Of a stretch of 64,000 bases of DNA, positions 50,101 to 62,750 are shown one piece after another (position 1 is the stretch's first letter; each line of letters opens with the position of its first letter). The position numbers and the translations under genes are program-made. This DNA is from Pseudoscleropodium purum (lineage: Eukaryota > Streptophyta > Bryopsida > Hypnales > Brachytheciaceae): positions 17,422,001 to 17,486,000 of the forward strand of contig OZ017797.1 in assembly GCA_963969395.1 (NCBI GenBank), given 5' to 3'. The notes beneath the pieces were generated by a model. The model searched no databases. It was not told where the DNA came from and saw only the letters and a program-made list of their open reading frames with translations.

Positions 50101-51650
50101 GCTTGTACCAATACATTGTTCTAGCTAATCTTTACTTTTTGTTTGGGGTGATGTTCCAATGTGTAGAGTTGTAAAGGCATTGGGGGGATCAAGTTCTATA
50201 TTGTGTGAGTCTTCAAGTTCAAATTTCAACTATAGCATTGTTAACATTTTGTGAATTCAACCTAAATTTGATTAAAGTAAGTTCTAACTACATTTGATAT
50301 ATTCGATGTATTATGCGGTTTTGTGACTATAAATAACACTTATAATTATTAAAGTAATAGAGTTCAGTGATTACAATTGAAATCCTTTGTAATCACACCC
50401 TCAACATCTAAAACCGGTAGAAATCGTAACATAGATGGGTGAGACTATTATATTTTTTACTTTACAAGTGGTGGGTCTTTTTTTTTTACTTTTTAAAGAA
50501 GTACCAAGATAGCAATCAATTCTAACTTGGTGAAGTACTATATTTCTATATTCATCTAGATTTAGAACCAAAAACATCTTTCCATTGTATTTGTGCACTT
50601 TTTCATCCAAATTTAGAGAATTCATCGACATTTTAAACATACATGAATCTTTTATTGCACTAAAAGACTACATTTATCAAGCAAAAAAATAGAGATTTAA
50701 GTGCAATCAGTGCAATTTTGCCCCATGGTGCCAAAAGAAAAGGGTTGCTATGGTATTAGCAATGCTACAATTGATATTGTACTCTCTAAGATCTAATAAT
50801 CTAGTATATTGGTCAATGAAATGTAGTATAATAATAATAGTCTACTATTTAATTTGGTAATAAATCACTCTTGCATTCAAAACATTGTTAGTTATTTCAT
50901 ATTTTTATTTGTATCAATTTTATTAGCATTGCTAGATAATAACTTTTCCTACATATCGCAACATAGAAGCACCTAGTTGCAACACCTTCCATTCTCCAAC
51001 ACTTGAACATGAACCTTTAATGAGTACTTCCACAACCAAAGACCGGTATTGCAACTTTTCATGAAATTTAAGACATTTTTTTTTGCTTCAAGGGTGTTTA
51101 TTCAAAGTTAGTCTAATACTGAATATAGACTACCTCGAGGCTACCTTATTTTCTCAACTTTGAAAATTTGTAAAATATTAATAGAATGTTGTAATTACAT
51201 GCCCACTTGGTTAGCATTTCTCTTGAGTTTGGTAATAATCTCATCAAATACTTTTGGTCATTTGACCATTGAAGAAGTGGAAATGGACAAAGTGTAGCTT
51301 AGAGGTGTTGTGACCTTAATCCATATTGTCACATTTGTATAGAATTCCTTCAACCTTTAAAGGACCTTATCCATTGCACAATGGTCAAACATCATGTTTA
51401 ATGTAAATTTAGCCTTTAAAATTGTGTTCAAATATCAATCTCAATTTATTAATATATGATATTATAGATTGTCTATCATTGTAAAAATGTTTATAATTTT
51501 TTTCTTTAGAATTACCATTGTTGTAAATTTGAAGGAAAGAGTGAACAAATTAGGAAATTGATTTGAAATTTTTTTAAGAGGCAGAAACAGCAATGGAAGT
51601 TGATTTGTAGATTTAGCAATTAACTATTTATTATTTTACACCCAAATCAC
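47170..51650 (-). repeat. Large dispersed repeat, copy 2 (inverted partner at 17600-22690)
   Basis: Aligns in reverse complement along its length with copy 1. The GC-rich module (about 47200-48900) is followed by AT-rich DNA. A 157-codon minus-strand frame (48663-48190), rich in Arg and Ser with Cys, lies in the module. The equivalent plus-strand frame in copy 1 is partly similar (RTTRQSQFSGEPE versus PTSRNSQLGEPE), but no domain is recognised. It retains the unoccupied TTAA at 48936-48939 where copy 1 has an insertion. Confidence 0.75.
48030..48190. repeat. GC-rich tandem repeat, two units of about 103 bp
   Basis: Two units contain GATTCCACTC..AGGTTAGCTGG and GGGAAGACTT..TTGCGGAC, the inverted equivalents of the three units at 21193-21430. 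Confidence 0.8.
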
Positions 51651-51796
51651 CCTTGCAAATGACCTTCAAGTCAAATGCCATTGTCAAACTCAATTTGTTT
51701 TCTATTACTACTAATTTTTTCAAAAGTTTCCAAGGATAAAAAAATATAATTATTGTTATTTTTAAGGAATGAATGGAAGTAAAGCCTTGACAATTA

Positions 51797-51798
<2 letters not shown>

Positions 51799-51834
<36 letters not shown>
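51799..51834. repeat. (AT)n microsatellite
   Basis: About 18 uninterrupted AT units. Confidence 0.95.
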
Positions 51835-51839
<5 letters not shown>

Positions 51840-52835
51840 TAATTTGAAATTTATATTGTGATGAAGTAGAGAGTGAGAAAGATTATTTTGTAATAAAAAT
51901 TTGAAAATGTTGTATAGTTGGATTCTATTATATAGAATTTGTACTTGCGATAATTCATTTAGTGCTTGGATTTTTTCAAAATTTCAAAATAGAGTAGAAA
52001 CAATATTGGTCAAGCTTCATATTCTTAGTTTAAATCAAATACCCAAATATGGTTGGTTTGAAAATTACAATCAAGGTTGATTAAAGTGCATCCCTTTTTA
52101 AGATGTGCAAACCTTTAGGGGTTTGGGCAAGGCATGAGATTATGAATGCTTTTTCTTTAATCATGGAAGCCAAGGATACGAGTGTTGGATTTGTGACTTG
52201 TTCATCTTATATAGGCCAACTTAGTTTGAGCAAAAAACTCATTTGGACAATTGGGTAGAGCTTTGGATATATGTGGGTTAACCTTTGATGATGCCTACTA
52301 GTTTGTGAAACACAATGTTGTCAAGTTTGTTGGTTTCTTTTTTCTAAATATTTTTGAAAAGGTTAGATGTCTATTTTGAACAATTGATGCTTAGAGAAGG
52401 TGTCTTAGACTTATAGTTTTGTTTTAAAGGTAAAATACCTCAAACATGTGAGTTTTAGGGTTTTCGAGCTTCTAATTGAAAGTAAGCTTTGTTTGAAAAC
52501 TTGCAACTAATTCTTTGAGATGGATGATGTGATCAATGATCTTGTATAAGCATTTGATTAAGAGGGGATATGGATTGGTTTGATATGCAAGTTGGTAAAG
52601 GGGACCTCTTGAGTGAAGCAACCAAGAAATATATGACCTCATATTTTTCCAATTTAATGGAAGGTTCCTTTGTTGTTGAAATCAAGATGCTTTGAGTCAT
52701 ATGTACTAAAGTTTGCTTTGAATAGTGGTCACATTCAGATGTTGAAGACTTGTTACAACCGAGTCACGAATTGTCACTACTAAGTGAGAAATTATTACAA
52801 CGGAGTGTTACTAGGGGACCCTTTCATAGCTAAAG
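51840..52835. other. Region upstream of the receptor-kinase gene
   Basis: AT-rich, no frame of note. It should hold the promoter and 5' untranslated region of the gene at 52836, but no confident TATA box or regulatory motif was identified. Confidence 0.4.
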
Positions 52836-55800
52836 ATGGAGAGGTGGAATTTGGATGGAAAATGGCTATGCAAGGTTTATCTCTTGTGGGCCATGGCATG
52901 CACTAGTGTGTTGTTTGGATGCGTGTCATGTCTCAATGAAGAAGGCCAAGTGCTATTCAAGTGGAAGCAAGATTTTTTAAAAGATGTAGATGACATCTTG
53001 AGCAACTGGAATGCCTTGGACAACACTCCTTGTTTATGGAATGGTGTGAAATGCAATGAGGATTCTGTAACTGGATTGGACTTCTCCCCTCTTCCTTTCT
53101 GCCATTTGGTTGGGGACATACACGCCCTCACTCCCTGTAAGTGGTTTCATCCTATCATGAATTTGTTAGTTTAGATTGTGTGTCTTTGATTTTGAAGTGG
53201 TGCATCAAGTATGTGGCATTATGATTTGGAACTTGGGTGAAGTAAGCTTAATTGATATAGAGTGTGTTGCCATGCAGCAAAGTTTGTTAATCTTACAATC
53301 TTAAACGTGGGAAATACAAGTTTGAGTGGAAATTTCCCTGAAGACATTGTGAATTGCTCCAAGCTGATATATCTAAATATAAGCTATACCAACATTGGTG
53401 GAAATTTTCCAAATGACTTTCCCAAACTCGAACATTTACAAGTACTGGATTTAACGTACGATTACTTGGAGGGCACTGTGGAAAACAAATTCAACGAGCT
53501 CCAAGAGCTACGAATTCTACGTCTTGGTGGGAACTATTTCGAAGGCCAAATGCCAGATTCTATTCTTTCACTAACGAAGCTTGAAGAATTGACTTTATCA
53601 CATAACAACTGGAATGGTACACTACTGTTGGGATTCTTTACCATTCCAAACTTGAAAGTTTTGTGGTTAGGGTCAGACTTGGATGTCATGGATATGGTGC
53701 CATGGCCAAATGTGAGCTTATGGGAGGGTTTGGAGGATCTTCGCTTGCATGGTGTGAATTTCCCACCATCTCTATTTCCGACAGGGCTATTGACACTAAC
53801 AAAGTTGAAAACTCTTGATCTTGAAAGGTGCCACATCATTGGCCCCATTCCCTCTTTTGAGAATTTGTTGCATTTGGAGCAACTCAATGTAGGCAACAAC
53901 ACACTTAGCGGCCAGATTCCAGACATGTTCAAAAGCATGCCAAACATGACAGTATTGTGGCTTTATCAAAATCAGCTAATTGGGTTTTTTCCACCTTCTT
54001 TATTGGAGTGCAAAAGGCTTGTTGAAATCATTGCTTTTGAAAATGGCTTGAATGGAGACTTGGCAAGCCTAGCAAATTTGAAGGGCAGCTTGAATTGGCT
54101 TAATATAGGGAGCAACAACTTGAGTGGCGAAATTCCAACTAGTCTGGGAAATCTAACGCTCCTTACATACCTTGCTCTACATGATAATAGTTTGAGTGGA
54201 CAAATTCCACCCATTTTCAAGAGCTTGTTGCTTCTCAAATATCTTGACTTGAGTTTAAATCAGTTAAGTGGACCAATTCCTACCGAAATTGCTAATTTGG
54301 GGTGGTTATCTACCCTTCGTCTCCACCGAAATGAACTGACTGGTGAAATTCCATATGTTCTGGGGAAGAATACTTTGCTTCGATGGGTAGACTTGGGGTT
54401 CAACCTCTTTGAAGGTCCTATACCTCCATATCTTTGTTGGGGCAACAATGTAAGTTTGCAATTTCTTGGAATATATGAAAACAAACTCACTGGTACCATT
54501 CCTGACACATATGGCAATTGCACAAATTTGAATGTATTGCGATTAGATGGCAACCAACTTGAAGGGCCTATGCCATCAGGCTTGTGGGGAGGAGCCAACT
54601 TGGTGAGGATGCAATTGAGTGGGAATCGTTTGAATGGAAGTATGGATGCCAATATTGGAAACGCAAAGTCTCTCTCCATCTTGTCTGTGCAAGACAATCA
54701 ATTTTCGGGCCCTATTCCTGCAGAGATTGGACAAACCAATTTGGTCAAGTTCCAGGCCAACTCCAATGGATTCAACGGCACCCTCACTCCCTTGTTGGGA
54801 AACTTATCAAGCTTGACACAACTTGTATTGAGTGCCAATTCATTCCATGGTCCCATCCCAATGAGCTTGGGCAATTGCTTTGAGCTTATTCAATTAGACC
54901 TTTCAAAAAACCATTTGGTTGGTAGCATTCCTAATGAGCTGACCCACCTCAACAAACTAAACACTTTAGATGTCTCGGAGAACAACCTCACAGGAACCAT
55001 CCCTGCAAGTCTCTTCAACATGGTGAATTTGCAAACATTGAATGTGGCCTTCAATAACTTGTCAGGGGTCATCCCAATGGAGGAAAATGGGGTGACATTT
55101 GTGATAGTGAACTTCACTGGAAACCCGCACTTGTGCGTGGAGGGCTCATGTGGTTTTAATTCATCCACCCAAGACTTGGCACCCAAGGGGGGAAAAAAGA
55201 AAGCATGGATTGTGCTAGTGGGGGTGTTTGGTGTTGTAGCATTTGTGGTGTTGGTTCTTGTTTTCAAAAGGTGCATCAACCACACCTCTCAGCCAAATGT
55301 TTTAGAATCACCTGAAGATAAAAGCTTGTGGACATTGACATCATTTCACAATAAAGTGTACCATGAGGATGAAGTCACGGCTTTGGAGGAAGAAAATTTG
55401 ATCGGATCTGGCGGTTCGGGCCGAGTGTATAAAGTTACCCTAAGCAATAGTGAGATAGTGGCTGTAAAGAAACTATGGACTGTGAAGAAAGAAGAGGGGC
55501 GATGTGATTACGGCTTTAGTACCGAGGTTTGGAAAGTTCTTTGTTGGATTCCATTTTTTGCAAGGTGTAGGTATATGCAATTTTTTGTAGATGTTGAGCC
55601 TTTCATGCATAAATTTGACTATGGATATACATGGGGTTTGCTTACTTGAATGGGGTGTAGTTGAAGACACTGGCCAACATTCGTCATCGACACATTGTGA
55701 AGCTTTTGTGTAGTTGTACCAAGGGTGATAGCAACCTTTTGGTGTACGAGTACATGCCCAATGGTAGCTTGGGAGATTTGTTGCATGGACCTAAGGCAAT

Positions 55801-56626
55801 CTTAGTCTCGTGGGAAATACGCTACAAAATAGCCTTGGGGGCTGCTATGGTTCGTCACTATGACCCATTTTCATAGTAATTACTCCATTTTCTACTTGAC
55901 TGGATTGTTTGGGAATCAATTGTGTTAATGTTTAGACAATAATTGTTTGAATTTACATTTTCTATGTTGGCAGGGATTGGAATATTTGCACCACGATTGC
56001 TCCCCACAAATCCTTCACCGAGATGTAAAGTCCAACAACATTTTGGTAGACTTGGATTATGAAGCGCACTTGGCTGATTTTGGAATTGCAAGAATGGTAG
56101 ATCCGACAACATCCCTTGACTTGTCTTCAATTGCCGGCTCAGCAGGCTATATCCCTCCAGGTGAAGAGATGGATTCATCCTTCCATAGCTTTGCTTGTAA
56201 TGGATAGTGGCTAGAAATCTTAGAGATATTGAGTTGGTTTAATCATTGATTCATTGTTCTAAGTTGCAAGGGATGATTTCTTATGGCATGATTGGGATGT
56301 TGGATATAGAATACTCATTTGGAACGCGAGTGACGGAGAAAATTGATGTCTATAGCTTTGGCGTTGTGTTGATGGAGTTGGTGACTGGAAAACGTGCTGC
56401 AAATCCATTGGAGGGTGTAGATGGAGCAAACTTGGTGGAATGGGTTCATAATAGAGTGTTGACACCAAAAGGATTGTATGAGATATTAGATCCCAAGTGT
56501 GGGATGAATTCACAAAGTGAGATGGCTCAAGTTTTACAAGTGGGAATGTTGTGCACCAATTACACGCCCATAAATCGTCCCTCAATGCGTGAGGTGGTGA
56601 AAATGCTTAGGGATGTGACTCCCTAG
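52836..56626 (+). CDS. LRR receptor-like kinase, subfamily XI (HSL/CEPR-like), 1080 aa, five exons
   Basis: Exons 52836-53136, 53278-55526, 55661-55849, 55974-56160 and 56310-56626, all with GT-AG introns of 124-149 bp; the joined frame is open to TAG at 56624. The order is: signal peptide (about 1-33), LRRNT cap ending CLWNGVKC, about 25 plant-type LRRs (about 103-705) with LxGxIP motifs, one membrane helix (about 742-764, followed by FKRC), kinase (about 800-1075). Kinase motifs are intact: [27 protein letters not shown], and [18 protein letters not shown]; the APE site reads PPE. Subfamily XI members bind secreted peptides with their LRRs and signal from the plasma membrane; the ligand cannot be told here. 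It is the only gene in the window without visible damage. Family members often have one intron in the kinase; here the kinase has three. Confidence 0.92.
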
Positions 56627-57455
56627 TTGGGCATGAATGCTAATTGCATCAAGGATTAAGGGGGCTCTCTTGAATTTGATGTAGTTATATGAAGTTGACT
56701 ACGTATTTGATGTTGTACTTATTTTGAGGCCTATAATGGAGTATTTTAGTACATGGGCCTTTTCAATTTCCCATTTATGATGAGTGGGAGAAATTGCAAA
56801 GATCATCTTAGGTGTGTGAAGCTTGATGAATGTTATGATGCATGATTTGTAGGTGCTTGTGTATCTTGCCATTATAGACATGTTGTCTTTGAATTGGTTT
56901 TATGTGATCTTAATCATATTTTGTTTTTGCATGTTTGTATCATATTACTATCATTTGGAGAAGAGGAATGAATTTGAATTGTTATTTGAAATCAAATAAC
57001 CTTTAGTTCACATTATGGGACTAGATACTCATGAAAATTGCAAACGTATGATCTAAGCTTCACCGCCTTACAAGGTTGGGTGTTCTTGTTAGTATTCATT
57101 GCCCAACATCACAATTCATGACCTTCAAGTAAAGTCTTTTCTTTTCATTATTTGCGTATGATGGAGATTCCAAGACACCATTCACTAGAAGAAAAACATA
57201 TCTGCCAGAACTAGCTAAAATGCAACAAAGTATCCTATACAACTATCTTGGGACTATAGTCTTGTCTATTTCACCAAATTTGATGAGTATATTGTTTAGT
57301 CACAAAATAGTTGTAGAATGAAGTGTAGGGTTTTGGGAGTGTAATAGAGTTGTTATTTAGAATTAATGTGAAGTATTCTATGTCTAGTATTCATCACAAT
57401 TGTCAATGTGGATAACTATACATTGTATCAAAGCATAGTCGCATACTATCTAAAT
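56627..57455. other. Downstream region of the receptor-kinase gene
   Basis: AT-rich, no gene seen. At 57183 a CACTAGAAGAAAAACA word, nearly identical to the CACTA-type terminus at 57711, suggests another element end, but no partner was found. Confidence 0.4.
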
Positions 57456-57459
57456 TTAA

Positions 57460-57640
57460 CTACAATTCAATTAGAAGATGACTAAAATTCAACTAGAAAA
57501 TAATTAGAGCTTGACTAGACTTCAACTAGAAAATGAATAAACTTCAACTAGAAAACAATTAGTATTTAACTAGAAAGTGATTAGAATTCAACTACAAAAC
57601 ACCAAAAATCCAACTACAAAATGATTATAGTCCAAGTTCT
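57460..57640. repeat. Degenerate minisatellite, roughly 22-30 bp unit
   Basis: Repeated AACTAGAAAA(T/C)AATTAG and ATTCAACTA(G/C)AAAA words in about seven imperfect copies. Confidence 0.65.
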
Positions 57641-57710
57641 TAGTTGAAATACTAGGGACCTTATTGTTTACCAATTGTAAAAACCTAACCTTGTGTGAGC
57701 TTCCAATTTG

Positions 57711-59063
57711 CACTAGAAGAAAACAATGTTTTATTAATACGGGAATTCTGCATGCTAATGTCTTGAAAGATGTCAGATTTCATCTTTTTAGACATCCAAA
57801 TTTTTGCGTCACTTTAGACATGCCAAAAGCATCAAAAATCTTGGCAGACATCTACATATCGAATGCTTGATGTCCAAAAAAACATGGGTCAATGGGGTTT
57901 TAAGAATTCACCATATAGTCACCACCTAAGTGCCACATAGCTACATAGGATTTTTTCATCCATCTTCATCAATGATATGGCATCTAATGTGAAAGCAGGA
58001 AAAGATGACATGGCATCTAATAAAGTTGACATGGCTAGCTACATTAGCATAGTTTTTTATTTATTTATGAGTATTTTTATACTATTTTTTGAGACATCAA
58101 CATCAACATCCAATTGTCTTCCAAGATGTCTTTTCAAACATCAACATAGATATCCAAATGTTGTTTATAATGTCTTTTGAGATGTCAACTTCAACCCATA
58201 GATTCTTTTTTAGATGTTAATTTTAGCATTTACATCTTTTGCAACATTATCTCAGATGTCCACATATCACCATGCATACCTCTTTGAATGTTCAAAACAA
58301 TATAGCCTATATACAAAATGATGTCACATTTGACATCCATGTATTAAGGAAAGTAGTTTACTATTGAGCATGATGTCTATGAAAACAATCACATATCTTC
58401 CATAATGTACATTTCTATTTCATGATGCCTACTACATACATAATGTTTTATACAACATGTCATACATAATATTCTATACATCATATTACATATACTATAC
58501 ATACATATATCATACTCAATACATTATATATAGTATAAAATATTTACACTCATCATCCACCATATAGAGTATAAAATACATATATACATCAAAAACCATG
58601 CATATTACATACATACATCATACAAAAAAGTACACCATATATAATATACAATATTTGATAATTATATTAAAATATTGGCTTTAATAGACACTTAATGTGA
58701 TTATATAGAGTAGAGAAGATGAGATATTTATACAAGAAAGGTAGTGGATTGGTGGGTATCGGGTAGAATGACAAACGATATGGGATATTTTAAACAAAAG
58801 AATGTTATTAAACTACAATTTGGACCACAATTAGGCATAGCAAATTGACTTTTTTCAAAAAATGTTAAACTTTGAAAAGTTGGGAAAACAAACAACCTTT
58901 CATCTCCAAAAATCCGTTTGAGATTTTAAGCTTTAGATCAAAATTTATAGACAAACTTTCAAAGAGTAGATTAAATGTTGATTGAATTGTTTATTTCTAT
59001 TATCTCAATGTCTTTGAAAACATCACAGTCATGCAGTGATGTTATAGAGGACATGCCTTTTTT
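57711..59063. mobile_element. Decayed CACTA-type relative of the element at 27732
   Basis: Starts with CACTAGAAGAAAACA. The interior from about 58470 to 58990 follows 28340-28730 of the intact CACTA element (ACACCATAT, GATGTGGGATAT-like, CATCTCCAAAAAT, TTATAGACAAA words in the same order). A subterminal zone (57780-58260) is rich in GACATC/GATGTC words. The right end is degraded: AGGACATGCC followed by T-rich DNA stands where the intact copy has AGGACATG and the terminal repeat, so the end and target duplication are uncertain. Confidence 0.65.
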
Positions 59064-60061
59064 ATTACATTACCGAATATAATATCACAACAAACATCTT
59101 GGTGTTGTTCACAACATTCACATTTGAGACATTTGTATTTATGAAGTTATATGTAATATCATTTCAAGTGTTGTAAATTGAAACAAGGTGTAGAAATATC
59201 CTCTAATTTTTAAGCATTGTCACAAGAGAAGTAGAGCATTTACTTCTATTTGATGCATTAATTAATGTTCTTTTGTAGTTTCTTTTCACAACTTAAAGAG
59301 GTCACTTTATGAAAAGTAGAAAATTGTGTGAGTTAAAAAATTAATTTTAGGATAAATATAATCCTTGGTCCTTCTAATAGAGAAATGAAAAATAATATAT
59401 TTTAAATCATTTAATACTTTGGCTACTATAGCTAGATGCATTAGACTTTAGGTACTTTTCTATCAAGATAGATACCAACAAAATAAAATGAATTAAAGTA
59501 GAAATTAACTATACAATTATATTTTCAATTGGAGTAGGGATATTTTGTCAAAATTAGAAAATCATTCAATGGTAGAATTAGAAGATTATAATGTATATTT
59601 CAATCGGATAATGTATAATCATTCAAAAATGAGACTTTTGAGGATGTGTGACTTTTGAGTTATTAAGATCTTGATGAATTGTAGTTGCATGTTTTTCAAT
59701 TTTGATGAAAGTATTGTGTATGCAAATTATGTATGTAGATTTTTAGATACATCATTGTATTATTTTTTAATACTATTGATGTATAAGCAACAATGATAAT
59801 TAAGATAAATATTGTATGGAAGTGTAGGAGTGCTTTCTACAATTTTGTCATTTTGTCATTTGAATTTGTATTGGTAATAGTATTTAGAATTATAGAAATG
59901 ACTCCTACTCATTTTTTTGGGAACAAGATGCTTGAATTGCCATAAAAACAATATTGTCCACACATTTGTCATCCATACTTCAAATAGGATGAATCAAAGA
60001 ACATGGTTGGCATTTGGCAATGATTATGATTATATAAATGATTGAAGATTTTGGATGTGCC
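59064..60061. other. AT-rich spacer
   Basis: No frame, repeat or RNA gene recognised. The last 8 bp, GATGTGCC, abut the hAT-type terminus and would be one half of its target duplication; the other half was not found within the window. Confidence 0.5.
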
Positions 60062-60281
60062 CAGGGTTGACACGACGTCCGGACGCGGACGTTGTGTCCG
60101 TAGCGTTCGCGGTCCCAGGGGACGCAGCGTCCACCGGGACCGCCCCGTCCGCCTGTCCCCATGTTCGCCCCGTCCGCTTTGACGGCCCTGTTTCCCCCGA
60201 CCGCCCTACCCAAACTGCCCCGCGGTCACTCCCTTAATCCTTAAACAAATAAATATTAAATGAAGTGCAATGGTTCGCGAT

Positions 60282-60463
60282 TTGACTCATATTTTCAAAT
60301 GTCATGAAGTTTGAACATATGGAAGATATTCCTCATCCCTACATTCTATTAAAAAATTTTAGCCCAAAATATGCAAATCTATAGTCATACGTATGCCCAA
60401 AAATTATATATCGCCCCAAAATACATGTTGGTCCTCTAGGGATTCAACCATATAGGAAAAAAA
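60282..60463. mobile_element. Terminal fragment of a TTAA-type element inserted in the hAT-type copy
   Basis: The homologous place in copy 1 (near 2095-2105) lacks this stretch. Its sequence follows about 20290-20457 of the TTAA-flanked element (words such as ACTCATATTTTCAAATGTC, AGATATTCCT, ATCGCCCCAAAATACA, TTGGTCCTCTAGGG), so it is one end of that family. TTAA is not preserved at its borders, so how it arrived is unclear. Confidence 0.65.
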
Positions 60464-60832
60464 ATTAAAACAATGTCTCTTATAAGTTGAAAGATTATAA
60501 AGTTTGACCATGAGTTCATGATAGTCCTGAAACTATGAAAAAATTCCAATTCATTTTCAGAAGGCAAACTAAAAAATTTTGTGACTTCAAATATATATAT
60601 ATACTATTTAAAAAATCAAGATCAACACAAATACAAACATAATCAATATGGGCAAAATGTATTCAATTTAATATAGAATACCATATATTGTGAACTCAAA
60701 AATTTACATATACCATATAGTGTGCACATTTGGCTAATTGCACATATAATTTTTTTCATTCCAACTCTATATTTCTAAACTAATTTTTAATGCCTATATA
60801 ACCGATTCAACTACTACTTCTGCACTACCAAT

Positions 60833-62326
60833 CTAATATAAATGGCGGAAATGTTCATCTGGCATCGGCCAACGATATGTATTAAAAAATCGCGTAACCA
60901 CATGGGCCAAACTAGTATTTTTATCGTCAGTCTTTGAAGAAATGCGCTTCAAGTAAGCATAAAACACTTTTGCAAAGTCATGAAAGGCAAATTGTGTCGC
61001 ACTAGGTGTTTTAAGTAGCAAGTTGAAATACGCCTCTGACATGTTGTTTCCATTCATTTGCCGAGCAATTTTTCGAATGGCATACTCTTCCGACTTACGT
61101 GAATACATCGGAATGACTTCTACATCTGCACCTGCTTTATACAAATATGCAATACGTGGATCCACCCACCATTTCCTCTGCAAAGTCTGTTTCATCTCAT
61201 TTGCTGATGTGAATGTGTATAAAGACTTCATTGGCTGAGAAGCTAAGGTGGTCATGCCCCAATTGCAAACTCCAATGTACACACGTGACTCATCCTTTGG
61301 AAATGCAACAAGATGTTGTCCGAAGAAAGATCATTGTGCAAATGTTCAGCAAGATGCACTGTATACATTATATGCATAAAACGCCCATGTCAGCTCCGTG
61401 CGCTTCTTCCGATATCGCTCTAAATGGTGAGCTTTTACAACCTCCTCTTTGGTTGGATTTGTATACATCAAACAGATTTGAATGTTGTCTGGATAGTCCT
61501 TGTTCATATTCAACATTTGTCGAAGAGTTCCACCGTTCTACCAATACGCATAACCTTCACACGTCGTTCCGTACAACGCAGCAAATCGTGTCACACCCGC
61601 GTGTGGAATTCGAACAGCCATTGATTCGTTTTGATGTTCTAACTTTGCAAAATCAGGTCGAGTTTGGTGGTGAATGGATTTCTTTGCCACAAACTCCCAA
61701 TAAGGAAGTATTCATAGACGTCCTTCAATACGAACCTTTCGAATCGTTGCATATCCACCTCTCATCATTCTATTATCAACAGTAATCACGCGTGCTGTAT
61801 CTGGAAGTGCTATGAGGTGCCGTTTGGTCCTTTCTGCTTCAGCAACTCCATCATTGCTTTTCCACCAACCAATTGAACCAACTCGATTGTGCGTTTTGGC
61901 GAATGGAGCACATCGCCCCCTAAACAAGTCCACTTTCAGAATCACTTCTTCAAACTGGGCGTCATTGGGTCGATATTCCTTGCCATATTTAACCAAAATG
62001 ACTTTGGAATTCCACAAAGCGTCATGAACCTTGTTCTCCAAACATTTGGTGAAGTACGTTTTATGCATTTCGTCATGCCACTTCGCCACATTCAATGCAT
62101 CCAACAACATCTGTGTCATGTCTATCTTGAATTTAAACACGCACTCCTCTTGATATCTGATGTACTTATTGTCTAAAGACAATGTTGTTTCCAATTCATA
62201 AAATTGAACGATGCACTCGATCATGAATTTTTTGCATTCCTCCAAAGGACTTTGGCGAGCTACCTCCAAGTTTGATGGTCCCTCTCCATGTTTTAGCTTC
62301 GCAACCTTCTTCTTCCCGTTCGGCAT
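60833..62326 (-). pseudogene. Protein-kinase-like gene in hAT-type element copy 2, broken
   Basis: ATG at 62326 opens MPNGKKKVAKLKHGEGPSNL, nearly identical to copy 1, and runs through the glycine-loop region to a TGA near 61712 (a Gly codon in copy 1). The one-base frame change before the catalytic loop is present here too. A further missing T after the loop adds another. The part from the DFG-like site (CNWGM, Asp to Asn) to the end (61282-60833) is open and keeps the Trp pair mutated to a stop in copy 1 (RKWWVDPRI). So the two copies share one break and carry private ones. Not translatable as a full kinase. Confidence 0.7.
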
Positions 62327-62519
62327 CGTGACAAATGAAACTGATATAGATCAAATTTTTTAATTTAAAATTGAATTCACGCGCAAGTGTCCAAAAAATT
62401 GGCAACAAGGGGGCCTCCAATAAACTACTCTTGCCTTGCCTAGGAAAGGAGCCAATGGAGGATGAACCACCAAGCTCTCCGCTCCACCTTGCATTCACAA
62501 GGGAAAAAGCAAAAGTGAC

Positions 62520-62745
62520 AATGCGGACAGCCCGTCCGCCCCATCGGATGGGCCGGGGGTGGCGGACGCATCGGCCGTTCGCCTCCTTGAAACCCTCGAG
62601 TCCCGTCCGCCCGATCGGACGGCCACAGGCGGACAAATCTGGCATCCGCCCGATCCGACAGGCAGGGGCGGATGGATTAGGTGTCCACCCGATCCAACGG
62701 CCACGGGCGGACAAATCTGGTGTAAACTGATCGGACGGCAAAGAA
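62520..62745. repeat. GC-rich repeat block of the hAT-type element
   Basis: Imperfect repeats of about 40-75 bp contain GGCGGACAAATCTGG (near 62631 and 62706), GTCCGCCCGATCGGACGG and similar words, strongly contrasting with the AT-rich surroundings. Copy 1 begins inside the equivalent block (1-80). Confidence 0.75.
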
Positions 62746-62750
62746 CGGAT

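Larger units (their letters stand above)
60062..62750 (-). mobile_element. hAT-type transposon carrying a kinase-like gene, copy 2 (far end not identified)
   Basis: The left terminus is CAGGGTTGACACGACGTCC. In order on the plus strand: a GC-rich block (60062-60235), AT-rich 3' flank, the kinase-like gene on the minus strand (62326-60833), then a second GC-rich block (62520-62745). All of this matches 1-2286 in reverse, apart from about 180 extra bp at 60282-60463. No second CAGGGTTGAC-type terminus or GATGTGCC duplication is visible to the right, so the element either lost that end or continues past 64000. If it continues, the protein end at 63752-63988 would be inside it. Confidence 0.75.

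Noticed and set aside
53534..55285. Minus-strand frames of 88-145 codons within the receptor kinase
   Set aside because: Antisense shadows of the LRR repeats.
62196..62741. Longer protein starting in the GC-rich block upstream of the kinase ATG in copy 2
   Set aside because: The extension is made of the GTCCG repeat block and runs in a different frame from the kinase gene.
1..62750. A single giant inverted duplication of the whole window
   Set aside because: The outer pair (1-2286 and 60062-62750) and the inner pair (17.6-22.7 and 47.2-51.65 kb) are both inverted, but the DNA flanking each pair does not match, so they are separate repeat copies.
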